From Burkholderiaceae bacterium (GTDB lineage: Bacteria > Pseudomonadota > Gammaproteobacteria > Burkholderiales > Burkholderiaceae): 12,996 nt of DNA. This document shows, one piece after another, positions 1-7,156 of this stretch. Under the pieces are notes generated by a model. The model had not been told where the DNA came from. It did no database searches and saw nothing but the letters and a program-made list of their open reading frames with translations. The translations under genes and the position numbers were made by a program. The stretch covers positions 1-12,996 of the forward strand of contig CANCBK010000047.1 of NCBI GenBank assembly GCA_947374315.1. The letters run 5' to 3'. How positions within the stretch are numbered: position 1 is the first letter of the stretch; every line of letters starts with the position of its first letter.

Positions 1-1247
1 CTCAATGACCAGGTGGTGGAAACCAATCATGACAATCCACTAGATTTTGTAGACGCCTACTTCAAGCGCTTCAAAGTGGCATTGCAGCCTGGGCTTCCAC
101 GCTTCTGCGGTGGGCTTGCTGGCTACTTCGGCTATGACACGGTGCGCTATATTGAATCTCGCCTAGCTAAACACAGCCTCCAGACGAATTAGGTGTTCCT
201 GATATTCAATTGATGTTGACTGAAGAGTTAGCGGTGATTGATAACGTTGCTGGTCGTATTTATTTAATTGTTTACGCTGACCCCAGTATTCCCAATAGCT
301 TTGATCAAGGCCAAGCGCGTCTAAAAGAGCTGCTTGCTTGTCTTAGTAAACCCATCGGCATGCCAGCGTCTTTGCCCAGCGCAAAGACGGAGCTTATTCG
401 CAAATTCAAAGCGGAAGACTTTGAAAACGCCGTGCGCAAAACCAAAGAATATATTTTGGCAGGCGATTGCATGCAGGTAGTGATTGGTCAGCGCATCAGC
501 AAACCTTTTACTGATTCGCCACTCGCCCTCTATAGGGCGTTGCGTTCACTGAATCCTTCACCTTATATGTACTTCTATGACTTTGGCGATCTGCAAGTCG
601 TAGGATCCTCGCCCGAGATCTTAGTGCGCCAAGAAAAGCGTGAAGCTCAAAAGATGGTCACCATTCGCCCCCTTGCCGGTACGCGCCCTCGCGGTGCAAC
701 GCCTGAAGAAGATCAGCGCCTTGCTAAAGAGTTGCTTGCCGATCCAAAAGAGATTGCCGAGCATGTGATGTTGATAGACTTAGCGCGCAACGATGTGGGT
801 CGTATTGCCAAAACAGGCACTGTCAAAGTGACTGACTCTATGTCGATTGAAAAGTACTCCCATGTACAACATATCGTGAGCTCTGTAGAAGGTGAGCTGC
901 TGGACAATATGAGCAATATGGATGTCCTGCGCGCGACCTTCCCTGCCGGCACTTTATCTGGCGCCCCAAAAATTCGGGCAATGGAGATTATTGATGAGAT
1001 GGAAATTGTGAAGCGCGGTGTATATGGTGGCGCAGTTGGCTACCTCTCATTCTCCGGCGACATGGATGTAGCCATTGCGATTCGCACTGGCGTCATTCGT
1101 GATGGCGTATTGCATTCCCAAGCCGGCGCCGGTGTCGTAGCGGATTCTGACCCCACGGCCGAATGGAAAGAAACCGAAGCCAAAGCCCGCGCAGTATTAA
1201 TGGCAGCTGATTTAGTACAAGGGGGACTCGATGCTCCTCATGATTGA
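1..1247 (+). pseudogene. trpE: Anthranilate synthase component I (TrpE), 5'-partial and frameshifted
   Basis: TrpE makes anthranilate from chorismate, using ammonia supplied by TrpG, in the first committed step of tryptophan synthesis. The gene enters from the left edge, so the N-terminal part with the usual tryptophan feedback site is not visible. Frame 1 reads a normal TrpE segment (GGLAGYFGYDTVRYIE) until a TAG at 190-192. The homologous reading continues in frame 3 from about 180 ([20 protein letters not shown]), which also has a stop upstream at 168-170. One C therefore seems to be missing from CTCC(C)AG at 178-182. The rest is an intact chorismate-binding domain with [43 protein letters not shown] and [11 protein letters not shown]. 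The longest open piece could start at TTG 210 or ATG 213, but it would lack the N-terminal domain. The 3' end overlaps trpG by 17 bases. Family assignment is certain; whether the lesion is real or a sequencing error is open. Confidence 0.9.
1219..1226 (+). promoter_or_regulatory. Shine-Dalgarno of trpG inside trpE
   Basis: AAGGGGGA lies a few bases before the ATG at 1231. It supports that start over the in-frame ATG at 1240, and it is one of the few good ribosome binding sites in the window. Confidence 0.6.
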
Positions 1248-1797
1248 TAACTACGATTCATTTACCTATAACCTCGTTCAGTATTTTGCAGAGCTTGGTG
1301 AAGAGGTAAAAGTCTTTCGCAATGATGAGATTTCGGTTGAAGAGGTTGGCAAAATGAATCCTGCGCGTATTTGTATTTCGCCTGGGCCATGTAGCCCAGC
1401 TGAAGCAGGTATCTCAGTAGCTACTATTCAGCGCTACGCCGGACAAATTCCGATTCTGGGAGTCTGCCTTGGACACCAAGCGATTGGCGAGGCCTTTGGC
1501 GGCAAGATTATTCGCGCCCAAAAGGTGATGCACGGTAAGACTGACAATATTTCCCATACCGGAGTTGGCGTCTTTAAAGATTTACCGAGCCCATTTAAAG
1601 TCACCCGCTACCACTCTCTCGCGATTGAAAAAAGTTCCCTGCCGGCGGCGCTCGAAGTAACGGCCACTTCATCTGATGGCGAAATCATGGGCGTACGTCA
1701 TAGAGAGCTTGCGGTAGAAGGCGTGCAATTCCATCCGGAATCGATTCTTTCCGAGCATGGTCACGCATTGCTCAAGAATTTTCTACAAGCCAAATAA
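1231..1797 (+). CDS. trpG: Anthranilate synthase component II, glutamine amidotransferase (TrpG)
   Basis: TrpG hydrolyses glutamine and passes ammonia to TrpE in the anthranilate synthase complex in the cytoplasm. In some bacteria the same subunit also serves aminodeoxychorismate synthase (PabA role), which cannot be excluded here. The 188-residue protein is a complete class I amidotransferase domain. It opens with [14 protein letters not shown], has the oxyanion motif SPGPCSP (50-56), the nucleophile C79 in GVCLGHQ, and the H168/E170 pair in QFHPES. Length matches stand-alone TrpG, with no fused TrpD. The start overlaps the trpE end by 17 bases and the stop TAA shares one base with the ATG of trpD, so translation of the three is probably coupled. 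If the trpE frameshift is real, ribosomes from trpE would not reach this start, and its own Shine-Dalgarno would matter more. Confidence 0.97.
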   Translation: MLLMIDNYDSFTYNLVQYFAELGEEVKVFRNDEISVEEVGKMNPARICISPGPCSPAEAGISVATIQRYAGQIPILGVCLGHQAIGEAFGGKIIRAQKVMHGKTDNISHTGVGVFKDLPSPFKVTRYHSLAIEKSSLPAALEVTATSSDGEIMGVRHRELAVEGVQFHPESILSEHGHALLKNFLQAK

Positions 1798-2825
1798 TGA
1801 TGCCAATCACCCCTCAGCAAGCATTACAACGCTGCATTGAACATCGCGAACTCTTTCATGATGAAATGACAGCGATGATGCGATTAATCATGAGCGGTGA
1901 AATGCCGCCAGCATTAGTGGCCGGCCTGCTCGTTGCCCTGCGAACTAAAAAAGAAACCGTTGGCGAGATTGCCGCAGCCGCTCAAGTGATGCGTGAATTT
2001 GCTACTCCAGTACACGTGGAAGATAGAAAAAACTTGGTTGATGTCGTGGGCACAGGTGGCGATGGTGCACATACCTTCAACATTTCTACAGCAGCCATGT
2101 TTGTTGCGGCAGCCGGCGGCGCAAAAATTGCCAAGCATGGCAATCGGAGTGTGAGCAGCAAATCTGGAAGTGCCGATATTCTGGAATCTCTTGGTGTGAA
2201 ACTATCGCTTTCACCAGAGCAAGTAGCGCAATGTATTTCAAAGGTTGGAGCAGGCTTCATGTTTGCTCCGAACCATCATCCCGCCATGAAGAATGTCGTG
2301 CCCATTCGCAAAGAGTTAGGCGTAAGAACCATTTTTAATATCCTTGGCCCACTCACCAATCCCGCTGATGCTAAACGCATTCTGATGGGCGTTTTCCACG
2401 CAGATTTGGTTGGCATTCAGGCGCGCGTATTACAGGCGATGGGCATGGATCATGCGCTGGTCGTATATGGCCGCGATGGATTAGATGAGATCTCGCTGGA
2501 AGGCTCCACCCTAGTCGGAGAGCTGAAAGATGGCGTTGTTCGTGAATACGAGATCCATCCCCAAGACTTTGGCTTGAGCACAGCACTTACCAATAGCTTT
2601 AAGGTGGCCAATGCAGAAGAATCTAAAGCGATTGTGTTGGATGTGCTCAATAAAAAACCAGGTCCCGCTAGCGATATTGTTTGCCTCAATGCTGGAGCCG
2701 TTCTCTATGTTGCCGATGTAGCGCCGAGCATTGCTGCTGGCATTCAAATGGCACAAGCTGCCATTGAATCTGGTGCGGCAAGCCAAAAACTAGATCAATT
2801 CATCGCAGCTACCCAAAATAACTAA
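1797..2825 (+). CDS. trpD: Anthranilate phosphoribosyltransferase (TrpD)
   Basis: TrpD transfers the phosphoribosyl group of PRPP to anthranilate, the second pathway step. The 342-residue protein has the usual family length. An N-terminal helical domain (about 1-75) is followed by the PRPP/pyrophosphate-binding glycine-rich motif [14 protein letters not shown] (85-98), then KHGNRSVSS (113-121), the anthranilate-site region [14 protein letters not shown] (154-167) and [10 protein letters not shown] (181-190), all intact. The start is chosen at ATG 1797, which overlaps the trpG stop in a TAATG arrangement. A second ATG follows directly at 1800. There is no clear Shine-Dalgarno, so translation probably depends on coupling to trpG. 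It is a separate polypeptide, unlike the TrpGD fusion of E. coli. Confidence 0.97.
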   Translation: MMPITPQQALQRCIEHRELFHDEMTAMMRLIMSGEMPPALVAGLLVALRTKKETVGEIAAAAQVMREFATPVHVEDRKNLVDVVGTGGDGAHTFNISTAAMFVAAAGGAKIAKHGNRSVSSKSGSADILESLGVKLSLSPEQVAQCISKVGAGFMFAPNHHPAMKNVVPIRKELGVRTIFNILGPLTNPADAKRILMGVFHADLVGIQARVLQAMGMDHALVVYGRDGLDEISLEGSTLVGELKDGVVREYEIHPQDFGLSTALTNSFKVANAEESKAIVLDVLNKKPGPASDIVCLNAGAVLYVADVAPSIAAGIQMAQAAIESGAASQKLDQFIAATQNN

Positions 2826-2833
2826 ATAAATTC

Positions 2834-3637
2834 ATGAGCGATATCCTCAATAAAATTGTTGCGACTAAAAAGAATGAGGTCGCCACAGATTCAAAAAAAA
2901 TCTCTCTTGCAAACCATCGTGAGCAGGCTGAAGAAAATAATCTGAGTGCCTTATTCAAGCCGCGCGGCTTTATTCAAGCTATCGACAAAAAAATAGCTGC
3001 CGGCAAAGCTGGGGTCATCACGGAGATTAAAAAAGCTAGCCCAAGCAAAGGGGTTTTGCGGGAAAATTTTCAGCCAGCTGAAATTGCTCAGGCCTATGAA
3101 AAAAATGGCGCCGCCTGTTTATCGGTACTAACGGATAAAGAATACTTTCAGGGTGCCAATGCCTACCTGCAGTCTGCCCGCGCGGCTTGTAGCATTCCAG
3201 TCTTGCGTAAAGATTTTATGATTGATCCTTATCAGATCTACGAAGCAAGAGCCATTGGTGCTGATGCGATTTTGCTGATTGTGGCCTGCCTAGAACTCAA
3301 CCAAATGAAAGAGCTGGAAGCATGCGCGCAGGAGCTTGGCTTAGATGTGCTGGTTGAGGTTCATAACGCCCCCGAGTTAGAGCAAGCGCTTGAGTTAAAA
3401 ACCCCGTTACTCGGAATCAATAACCGCAACCTGAAAACATTTGAAGTGACCCTACAAACCACGCTGTCCTTGTTGTCAATGGTGCCTCCGGGAAAAACCT
3501 TGGTTACCGAATCCGGAATCATGAGCCGCGCTGATGTACAACTCATGCGTGACCATCACATCAATGCATTTTTAGTAGGCGAGGCTTTTATGCGGGCCAG
3601 CGATCCTGGGTCTGCCCTGAGCGCGCTATTTAATTAA
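2834..3637 (+). CDS. trpC: Indole-3-glycerol phosphate synthase (TrpC)
   Basis: TrpC closes the indole ring of carboxyphenylaminodeoxyribulose phosphate to give indole-3-glycerol phosphate. The 267-residue protein is a single (beta/alpha)8 barrel without the fused TrpF isomerase found in E. coli, so trpF must lie elsewhere. Visible active-site segments are [10 protein letters not shown] (64-73, catalytic Glu64/Lys66), RKDF with Lys126, VEVH with Glu175, INNRNL (195-200) and ESGI (226-229). The gene starts 8 bases after the trpD stop with no good Shine-Dalgarno, and is the last forward gene of the trp run. Its TAA overlaps the stop of the opposing membrane-protein gene within TTAATTAA, leaving no room for a terminator. 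Confidence 0.97.
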   Translation: MSDILNKIVATKKNEVATDSKKISLANHREQAEENNLSALFKPRGFIQAIDKKIAAGKAGVITEIKKASPSKGVLRENFQPAEIAQAYEKNGAACLSVLTDKEYFQGANAYLQSARAACSIPVLRKDFMIDPYQIYEARAIGADAILLIVACLELNQMKELEACAQELGLDVLVEVHNAPELEQALELKTPLLGINNRNLKTFEVTLQTTLSLLSMVPPGKTLVTESGIMSRADVQLMRDHHINAFLVGEAFMRASDPGSALSALFN

Positions 3638-4188
3638 GTGGCCCGAGAAGATCTGAGCAAGTCCAAGCTGTATTTAATTAACGCAATCAGTAGCACCGTC
3701 CCAATCACATCACCCAGGAACATCACTAAGAAGTGATTCATGCTACCAGCCCCATCAAGACCTCGTATAGCAAACCACCACTGATGTAAGCCTGCGCTCA
3801 AAGCAGCGAAAATCACAATACAGATCACCAGTTTTGGCAAACTCAAGTTGCTCAAATCAGCTGAGATGTTCACATTACTTAATACAAAGATTCTGGCTAA
3901 ATAAGGGGCAAAACCCGATATGAGCCCAATACCCACGCAAGTTGTAATGTCATGCGTGAATCCGCCTAGATAACTAATCAGGAATGATGCAAGCGCAATT
4001 CCAAGCGCTCCCGATAGCCCAAATATCAAAGTAAGAAATAAACGAAGGCCGGCCGGGAGGTAGATCCAGCTGACTCCAAAACCATAAGCCAGCTGCGCTG
4101 TGAGCCAAGCATTAATATAAAAGAGGCTTGTGTAAGCAACCGCGCTTACGAAAAATCCAGCCATCCATTCGTGACTTGTTTTATCCAT
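3634..4188 (-). CDS. Integral membrane protein resembling a stand-alone MASE1 sensor domain
   Basis: The function is unknown. From the ATG at 4188 the protein has 184 residues with about five to six hydrophobic segments (roughly 9-32, 48-73, 82-103, 118-135, 152-172) and no soluble domain. The order of features recalls MASE1, the membrane sensor module of many histidine kinases and diguanylate cyclases: an early [10 protein letters not shown] (41-50, compare the MASE1 PPAG-type motif) and a late [11 protein letters not shown] (157-167). That likeness is from memory and unsearched. No kinase, GGDEF or EAL domain follows. The frame stays open upstream to a GTG at 4296 (220 residues) and an ATG at 4221. 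I prefer 4188 because the MASE1-like core begins there and an inverted repeat lies just upstream. It is convergent with trpC and divergent from the winged-helix gene at 4300. Confidence 0.7.
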   Translation of the reverse strand: MDKTSHEWMAGFFVSAVAYTSLFYINAWLTAQLAYGFGVSWIYLPAGLRLFLTLIFGLSGALGIALASFLISYLGGFTHDITTCVGIGLISGFAPYLARIFVLSNVNISADLSNLSLPKLVICIVIFAALSAGLHQWWFAIRGLDGAGSMNHFLVMFLGDVIGTVLLIALIKYSLDLLRSSRAT

Positions 4189-4196
4189 CGCCGTCA

Positions 4197-4223
4197 GTAT
4201 GCTTGATTTTATAAAAAGCATAC
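4197..4223. promoter_or_regulatory. Perfect 8-bp inverted repeat, candidate operator
   Basis: GTATGCTT (4197-4204) and AAGCATAC (4216-4223) are exact reverse complements separated by an 11-base AT-rich spacer. Arm centres are 19 bp apart, close to two helical turns, a geometry that suits a dimeric repressor. The repeat lies 8 bases upstream of the preferred start of the membrane protein and about 77 bases from the winged-helix gene. Regulation by that neighbour is inference. If an upstream start of the membrane protein is used, the repeat falls within coding sequence. Confidence 0.4.
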
Positions 4224-4278
4224 AAGTTAGGAACAAGAGAAATAGGTCTAAAATACTATTAGCCCTTGAGCTAGAAAC

Positions 4279-4284
4279 TATTAT
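4279..4284 (+). promoter_or_regulatory. Possible -10 element of the winged-helix gene
   Basis: TATTAT matches five of six bases of the sigma-70 -10 consensus and lies 15 bases before the ATG at 4300, predicting a very short leader. No good -35 is found at 16-18 bp upstream, so this is tentative. Confidence 0.25.
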
Positions 4285-4299
4285 CTGCACCACCACAAA

Positions 4300-4650
4300 A
4301 TGTCCACCACCAAATCTACTTCCTACATTCGTTTTTTGAACTTGATTGATATCCTGGATCGGATTAACCCGGGGAAGAAGCTTGATTCGATTGAAGAGAG
4401 CCTGCTAGACAAAATCATTTTGAGCTTTCATGCCAAGCAATCTGTTTTGGTTGGTGACCTGATTTCCATGGCCGATCTTGGCTCCCAAGCCACCCTTCAT
4501 GGACGCCTGAAGAATCTGAGTGCAATGGGTTTCATCAAGATGGCTGCGAATGAAGATGGGCGCAAAAAGGAAGTTGTCCCGAGTAAGGCGGCCATCAAGC
4601 GCTATGAAGAGATTTCTAAATGCCTAGAAAAGGCCGTTAAAGCCAGTTAA
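4300..4650 (+). CDS. Small winged-helix (MarR-like) DNA-binding protein
   Basis: This 116-residue basic protein looks like one winged helix-turn-helix domain. A helical N-terminus (8-45) is followed by a helix-turn-helix-like stretch with GDLISMADLGSQATLHGRL (52-70), then LKNLSAMGFIK (70-80) as recognition helix and turn, a charged wing (AANEDGRKKEVV, 82-93) and a C-terminal helix (97-115) that could support dimerisation. This is the MarR/PadR-like plan, but without a search the family is not fixed and no ligand site is evident. There is no Shine-Dalgarno before the ATG. It is divergent from the MASE1-like membrane gene and convergent with ychF, from which a strong terminator separates it. 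A role in controlling its divergent neighbour through the inverted repeat at 4197-4223 is plausible but unproven. Confidence 0.8.
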   Translation: MSTTKSTSYIRFLNLIDILDRINPGKKLDSIEESLLDKIILSFHAKQSVLVGDLISMADLGSQATLHGRLKNLSAMGFIKMAANEDGRKKEVVPSKAAIKRYEEISKCLEKAVKAS

Positions 4651-4672
4651 TTCGAGCTCGTAAAGATCGAGG

Positions 4673-4691
4673 CACTCAATCTGATTGAGTG
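4673..4691. repeat. Short hairpin between convergent genes
   Basis: CACTCAAT (4673-4680) and ATTGAGTG (4684-4691) pair perfectly around a 3-base loop. No T run follows, so by itself it is not a classic terminator. It sits 8 bases before the palindromic terminator and may stabilise the 3' end of the winged-helix transcript. Confidence 0.5.
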
Positions 4692-4699
4692 GAGAAGCA

Positions 4700-4727
4700 A
4701 AAAGCCCTTAGCTAGCTAAGGGCTTTT
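4700..4727. terminator. Bidirectional rho-independent terminator (28-bp perfect palindrome)
   Basis: The 28 bases are exactly self-complementary, the half-site being AAAAGCCCTTAGCT. Read either way it gives a GC-containing stem flanked by an A run on one side and a T run on the other. It therefore can end transcription of the forward winged-helix gene (stop at 4650) and of reverse ychF (stop at 4747). No protein gene is seen between 4651 and 4746. Confidence 0.9.
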
Positions 4728-4746
4728 CTTATTGAGAAACTCTGGT

Positions 4747-5841
4747 TTAAACGTTAAATAGGAAATTCAGTACATCACCATCTTTAACGACATACTCCTT
4801 ACCTTCAGCACGCATCTTGCCAGCCTCTTTAGCACCGGCCTCGCCTTTAAATTGAACAAAGTCTTCAAAAGCAATGGTTTGCGCACGAATAAAGCCACGC
4901 TCAAAATCAGTATGAATCACTCCAGCAGCCTGTGGGGCAGTATCACCCTGGTGAATTGTCCAAGCGCGAACCTCTTTAACACCTGCGGTAAAGTAAGTTT
5001 GCAAGCCCAGCAATTTATATCCTGCGCGAATAACGCGATCCAAGCCTGACTCTTCCATACCAAGGTCAGCCAAGAATTCAATTTTGTCAGCATCATCTAA
5101 ATCGGCAATTTCAGCCTCAATCGCAGCGCATACCGCCACTACTGGAGCGCCCTCTTTCGCAGCATGCTGCATCACAGCATCTAAATGGGGGTTATTAGTA
5201 AAACCATCTTCTTTGACATTGGCGATATACATCGCTGGTTTTGCAGTAATTAAGCAAAGCGGCTTTAAAAGGAGATTTTCTTCTTCGCTCAGCTTCATGC
5301 TACGCACAGGCTGAGCTTGATCTAGATGGGCCTGCACCTTGGTCAATACGGCGACCAAAGCTGCAGCATCTTTGTCATTACCTGACTTCGCAGCCTTACT
5401 TGAGCGGTGTAGCGTTTTTTCAACAGTTGTTAAGTCAGATAAGGCTAATTCAGTATCAATTACGCCAATATCTGAAATAGGGTCAATTTTTCCAGCAACG
5501 TGGATTACATTGGCATCTTCAAAACAACGCACCACATGGGTAATAGCGTCAGTTTCACGAATATTCGCTAAAAATTGATTGCCAAGACCCTCACCTTTCG
5601 AGGCTCCGGCCACCAAGCCAGCAATATCGACAAATTCGACAGTTGCCGGCAGGATCCGCTCAGGCTTCACTATCTCAGCCAATGCGGCAAGACGGGGGTC
5701 AGGGACCTCGACCACACCCACATTCGGCTCGATCGTGCAGAAAGGATAGTTTTCCGCCGCGATTCCAGCCTTGGTAAGCGCGTTAAAGAGGGTAGATTTG
5801 CCGACATTAGGCAGGCCGACGATGCCACATTTCAAAGACAT
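4747..5841 (-). CDS. ychF: Redox/ribosome-associated P-loop ATPase YchF (OLA1 family)
   Basis: YchF is a universally conserved cytosolic Obg-family P-loop NTPase that prefers ATP and associates with ribosomes. In bacteria it has been linked to oxidative-stress responses and translation initiation. The 364 residues match the usual family length. The P-loop is GLPNVGKST (9-17), the switch II DxxG is DIAG (72-75), and the non-canonical G4 motif NVKE (208-211) replaces the NKxD of true GTPases, as expected for YchF. A coiled-coil insertion spans about 130-200, and a C-terminal TGS domain (about 279-363) contains [13 protein letters not shown] and ends FLFNV. The start is ATG at 5841 ([16 protein letters not shown]). 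No Shine-Dalgarno precedes it, but TACAAT lies 6 bases upstream. It is divergent from the FAD hydroxylase across 40 bp and ends at a bidirectional terminator. Confidence 0.97.
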   Translation of the reverse strand: MSLKCGIVGLPNVGKSTLFNALTKAGIAAENYPFCTIEPNVGVVEVPDPRLAALAEIVKPERILPATVEFVDIAGLVAGASKGEGLGNQFLANIRETDAITHVVRCFEDANVIHVAGKIDPISDIGVIDTELALSDLTTVEKTLHRSSKAAKSGNDKDAAALVAVLTKVQAHLDQAQPVRSMKLSEEENLLLKPLCLITAKPAMYIANVKEDGFTNNPHLDAVMQHAAKEGAPVVAVCAAIEAEIADLDDADKIEFLADLGMEESGLDRVIRAGYKLLGLQTYFTAGVKEVRAWTIHQGDTAPQAAGVIHTDFERGFIRAQTIAFEDFVQFKGEAGAKEAGKMRAEGKEYVVKDGDVLNFLFNV

Positions 5842-5847
5842 AGCCGT

Positions 5848-5853
5848 ATTGTA
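5848..5853 (-). promoter_or_regulatory. Candidate -10 of ychF, leaderless arrangement
   Basis: On the reverse strand TACAAT (five of six consensus bases) is followed by 6 bases and then the ychF ATG at 5841. The predicted start of transcription falls at or next to the start codon. No clear -35 is visible. Confidence 0.4.
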
Positions 5854-5869
5854 AAGGGGCTGGTTTCGA

Positions 5870-5875
5870 TATCAT
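5870..5875 (+). promoter_or_regulatory. Candidate -10 of the FAD hydroxylase operon, leaderless arrangement
   Basis: TATCAT (five of six consensus bases) ends 6 bases before the ATG at 5882. A partial -35, TTGTAA, lies at 5849-5854 with a short 15-bp spacer and overlaps the ychF -10 on the other strand. The site also sits in a small inverted repeat (TCGAT-ATC-ATCGA, 5866-5878). Confidence 0.35.
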
Positions 5876-5881
5876 CGAGTT

Positions 5882-7156
5882 ATGTCAGATGTTCACCAAA
5901 ACACCCCAGCTAAATTGCCTAAAAATACCCCCCAAATACGGACGGTCGATGTCGTAGTGGTCGGCGGAGGTATAGCGGGTAAGGCTTGTGCGCTCGGCCT
6001 GGCCCAACTCGGGCTTCAAACCATCCAAATAGCGCCTGACTTAGGTCAAGCTGTCCCGGCCCCGCAGGGCAGTCAATGGGGGCAACGTATTTATGCTTTT
6101 TCTCCCAGCACTCAAAAATTGCTTACTCATTTGCAGGTTTGGGATGCCATTGATCACAGCCGCATACAAGTAGTCAGAGACATGAAAATTTTTGGCGATC
6201 GCGGAGAAAAGCAAGACCAATTGCACCTCTCTGCCTTCGAGGCGGGGACGCCCCAGCTAGCCTGGATTGGTGAATCTAATGTTATTGAACACACGCTTGA
6301 TCAGGCCTCACGCTTTCAAAATAAATTAGAACAAATAAATGATGTAGTGGATCACATTCAAGTGGATTCCGACGGGGTAACCCTGTATCTGAAAAACGGA
6401 TCCACCCTGCGTGCACTACTGGTCATCGCTGCTGATGGCGCTAACTCGCCTATTCGCGCTGAGCTAGGTATTTCAGCAAGCGAGGAAAGTTACTCACAAA
6501 GTGCGGTGGTTGCCAATTGGATTTGTACGCATGTTCATCTAGAAACGGCCTGCCAATGGTTTTTGCCGGGTGGCGATATTGTCGCTATGCTGCCATTACC
6601 AAACAAACAAGTTTCCATGGTTTGGTCAACCTCGCCAGAAAATGCCACAGCACTTTTAAAGTTAGATCCAGCAGAGTGGTCTCAAAAGTTTGCCTCCATT
6701 GCCAATGGTGCAATAGTCACTCAGCTTGGAGTACTCACGCTCAACTCAGTGCCTGCCGCTTTTCCACTCAGAAGAATCCGCGCGAGTCGCTTCATCGGGC
6801 CAGAGGACAATCCCAAAGTCGCACTGATTGGGGATGCGGCTCACGTCATGCATCCGCTCGCAGGACAGGGATTAAATTTGGGTCTTCGGGATGTAGCGAC
6901 ACTGCTTCATATTCTGGGTCAGCGAGAATCTTTTAGAAAAATTAATGACAAAGTGTTGCTGCGTCGTTATGAGCGTCAACGCCAAGGGGACACCAGCGCG
7001 CTCCTCTGGGTGACAGACAAACTCAAGAAACTATTTTCAGCAAGTAGCGGTACCGAAAAGCAATTACGCAATTGGGGCCTAGGCATGGTCAATCGCAGTC
7101 ACTTTATTAAACGGCGTTTAATCGAACGCGCCCTTGGAGATATTGATTTTGAATAA
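5882..7156 (+). CDS. UbiH/UbiF/COQ6-family FAD-dependent hydroxylase (probable ubiquinone biosynthesis)
   Basis: This is a class A flavoprotein monooxygenase, 424 residues, near the usual 390-420 of ubiquinone-ring hydroxylases. Visible motifs are the Rossmann dinucleotide fold VVGGGIAG (26-33) for FAD, the DG motif AADGANSPIR starting at A184, and the second FAD motif GDAAHVMHPLAGQGLNLG starting at G317, whose HPLAGQGLN form is typical of UbiH/UbiF/UbiI/VisC proteins. The C-terminal region with IERALG also fits that family. These enzymes hydroxylate the polyprenylated benzene ring of ubiquinone precursors at the inner membrane. Which ring position this one modifies (C1, C5 or C6) cannot be told from sequence alone, so no symbol is given. 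The N-terminus has about 20 extra residues before the Rossmann strand. It leads a tight run with dsbC, the M61 peptidase and ung. Confidence 0.9.
   Translation: MSDVHQNTPAKLPKNTPQIRTVDVVVVGGGIAGKACALGLAQLGLQTIQIAPDLGQAVPAPQGSQWGQRIYAFSPSTQKLLTHLQVWDAIDHSRIQVVRDMKIFGDRGEKQDQLHLSAFEAGTPQLAWIGESNVIEHTLDQASRFQNKLEQINDVVDHIQVDSDGVTLYLKNGSTLRALLVIAADGANSPIRAELGISASEESYSQSAVVANWICTHVHLETACQWFLPGGDIVAMLPLPNKQVSMVWSTSPENATALLKLDPAEWSQKFASIANGAIVTQLGVLTLNSVPAAFPLRRIRASRFIGPEDNPKVALIGDAAHVMHPLAGQGLNLGLRDVATLLHILGQRESFRKINDKVLLRRYERQRQGDTSALLWVTDKLKKLFSASSGTEKQLRNWGLGMVNRSHFIKRRLIERALGDIDFE
7136..7140 (+). promoter_or_regulatory. Shine-Dalgarno that selects a TTG start for dsbC
   Basis: GGAGA sits 8 bases before TTG 7149, ideal spacing, but only 2 bases before TTG 7143, and it overlaps TTG 7134. 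It therefore favours 7149 as the start. Confidence 0.55.

Noticed and set aside
172..192. Programmed -1 ribosomal frameshifting as the explanation for the trpE break
   Set aside because: The junction (CACAGCCTCCAGACG) contains no X-XXY-YYZ slippery heptamer, no obvious downstream stem was seen, and TrpE is not known to use recoding. A missing base is simpler.
4266..4284. TTGAGC (4266-4271) as a -35 for the TATTAT at 4279
   Set aside because: The spacer is only 7 bp, far from the required 16-18, so the two cannot form one sigma-70 promoter.
4189..4296. GTG 4296 as the start of the MASE1-like protein
   Set aside because: The extra 36 residues precede what looks like the natural first membrane segment, no good Shine-Dalgarno supports it, and it would swallow the divergent promoter region. 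It is kept only as an alternative.
5575..5913. 112-codon forward open frame antisense to the start of ychF
   Set aside because: It overlaps the conserved P-loop region of ychF and the divergent promoter region, and resembles no family.
6517..6936. 139-codon forward open frame inside the FAD hydroxylase
   Set aside because: It is out of frame with a gene whose motifs (HPLAGQGLNLG and others) cover the same bases, and its translation is Ser/Arg/Cys-rich and unlike a protein family.
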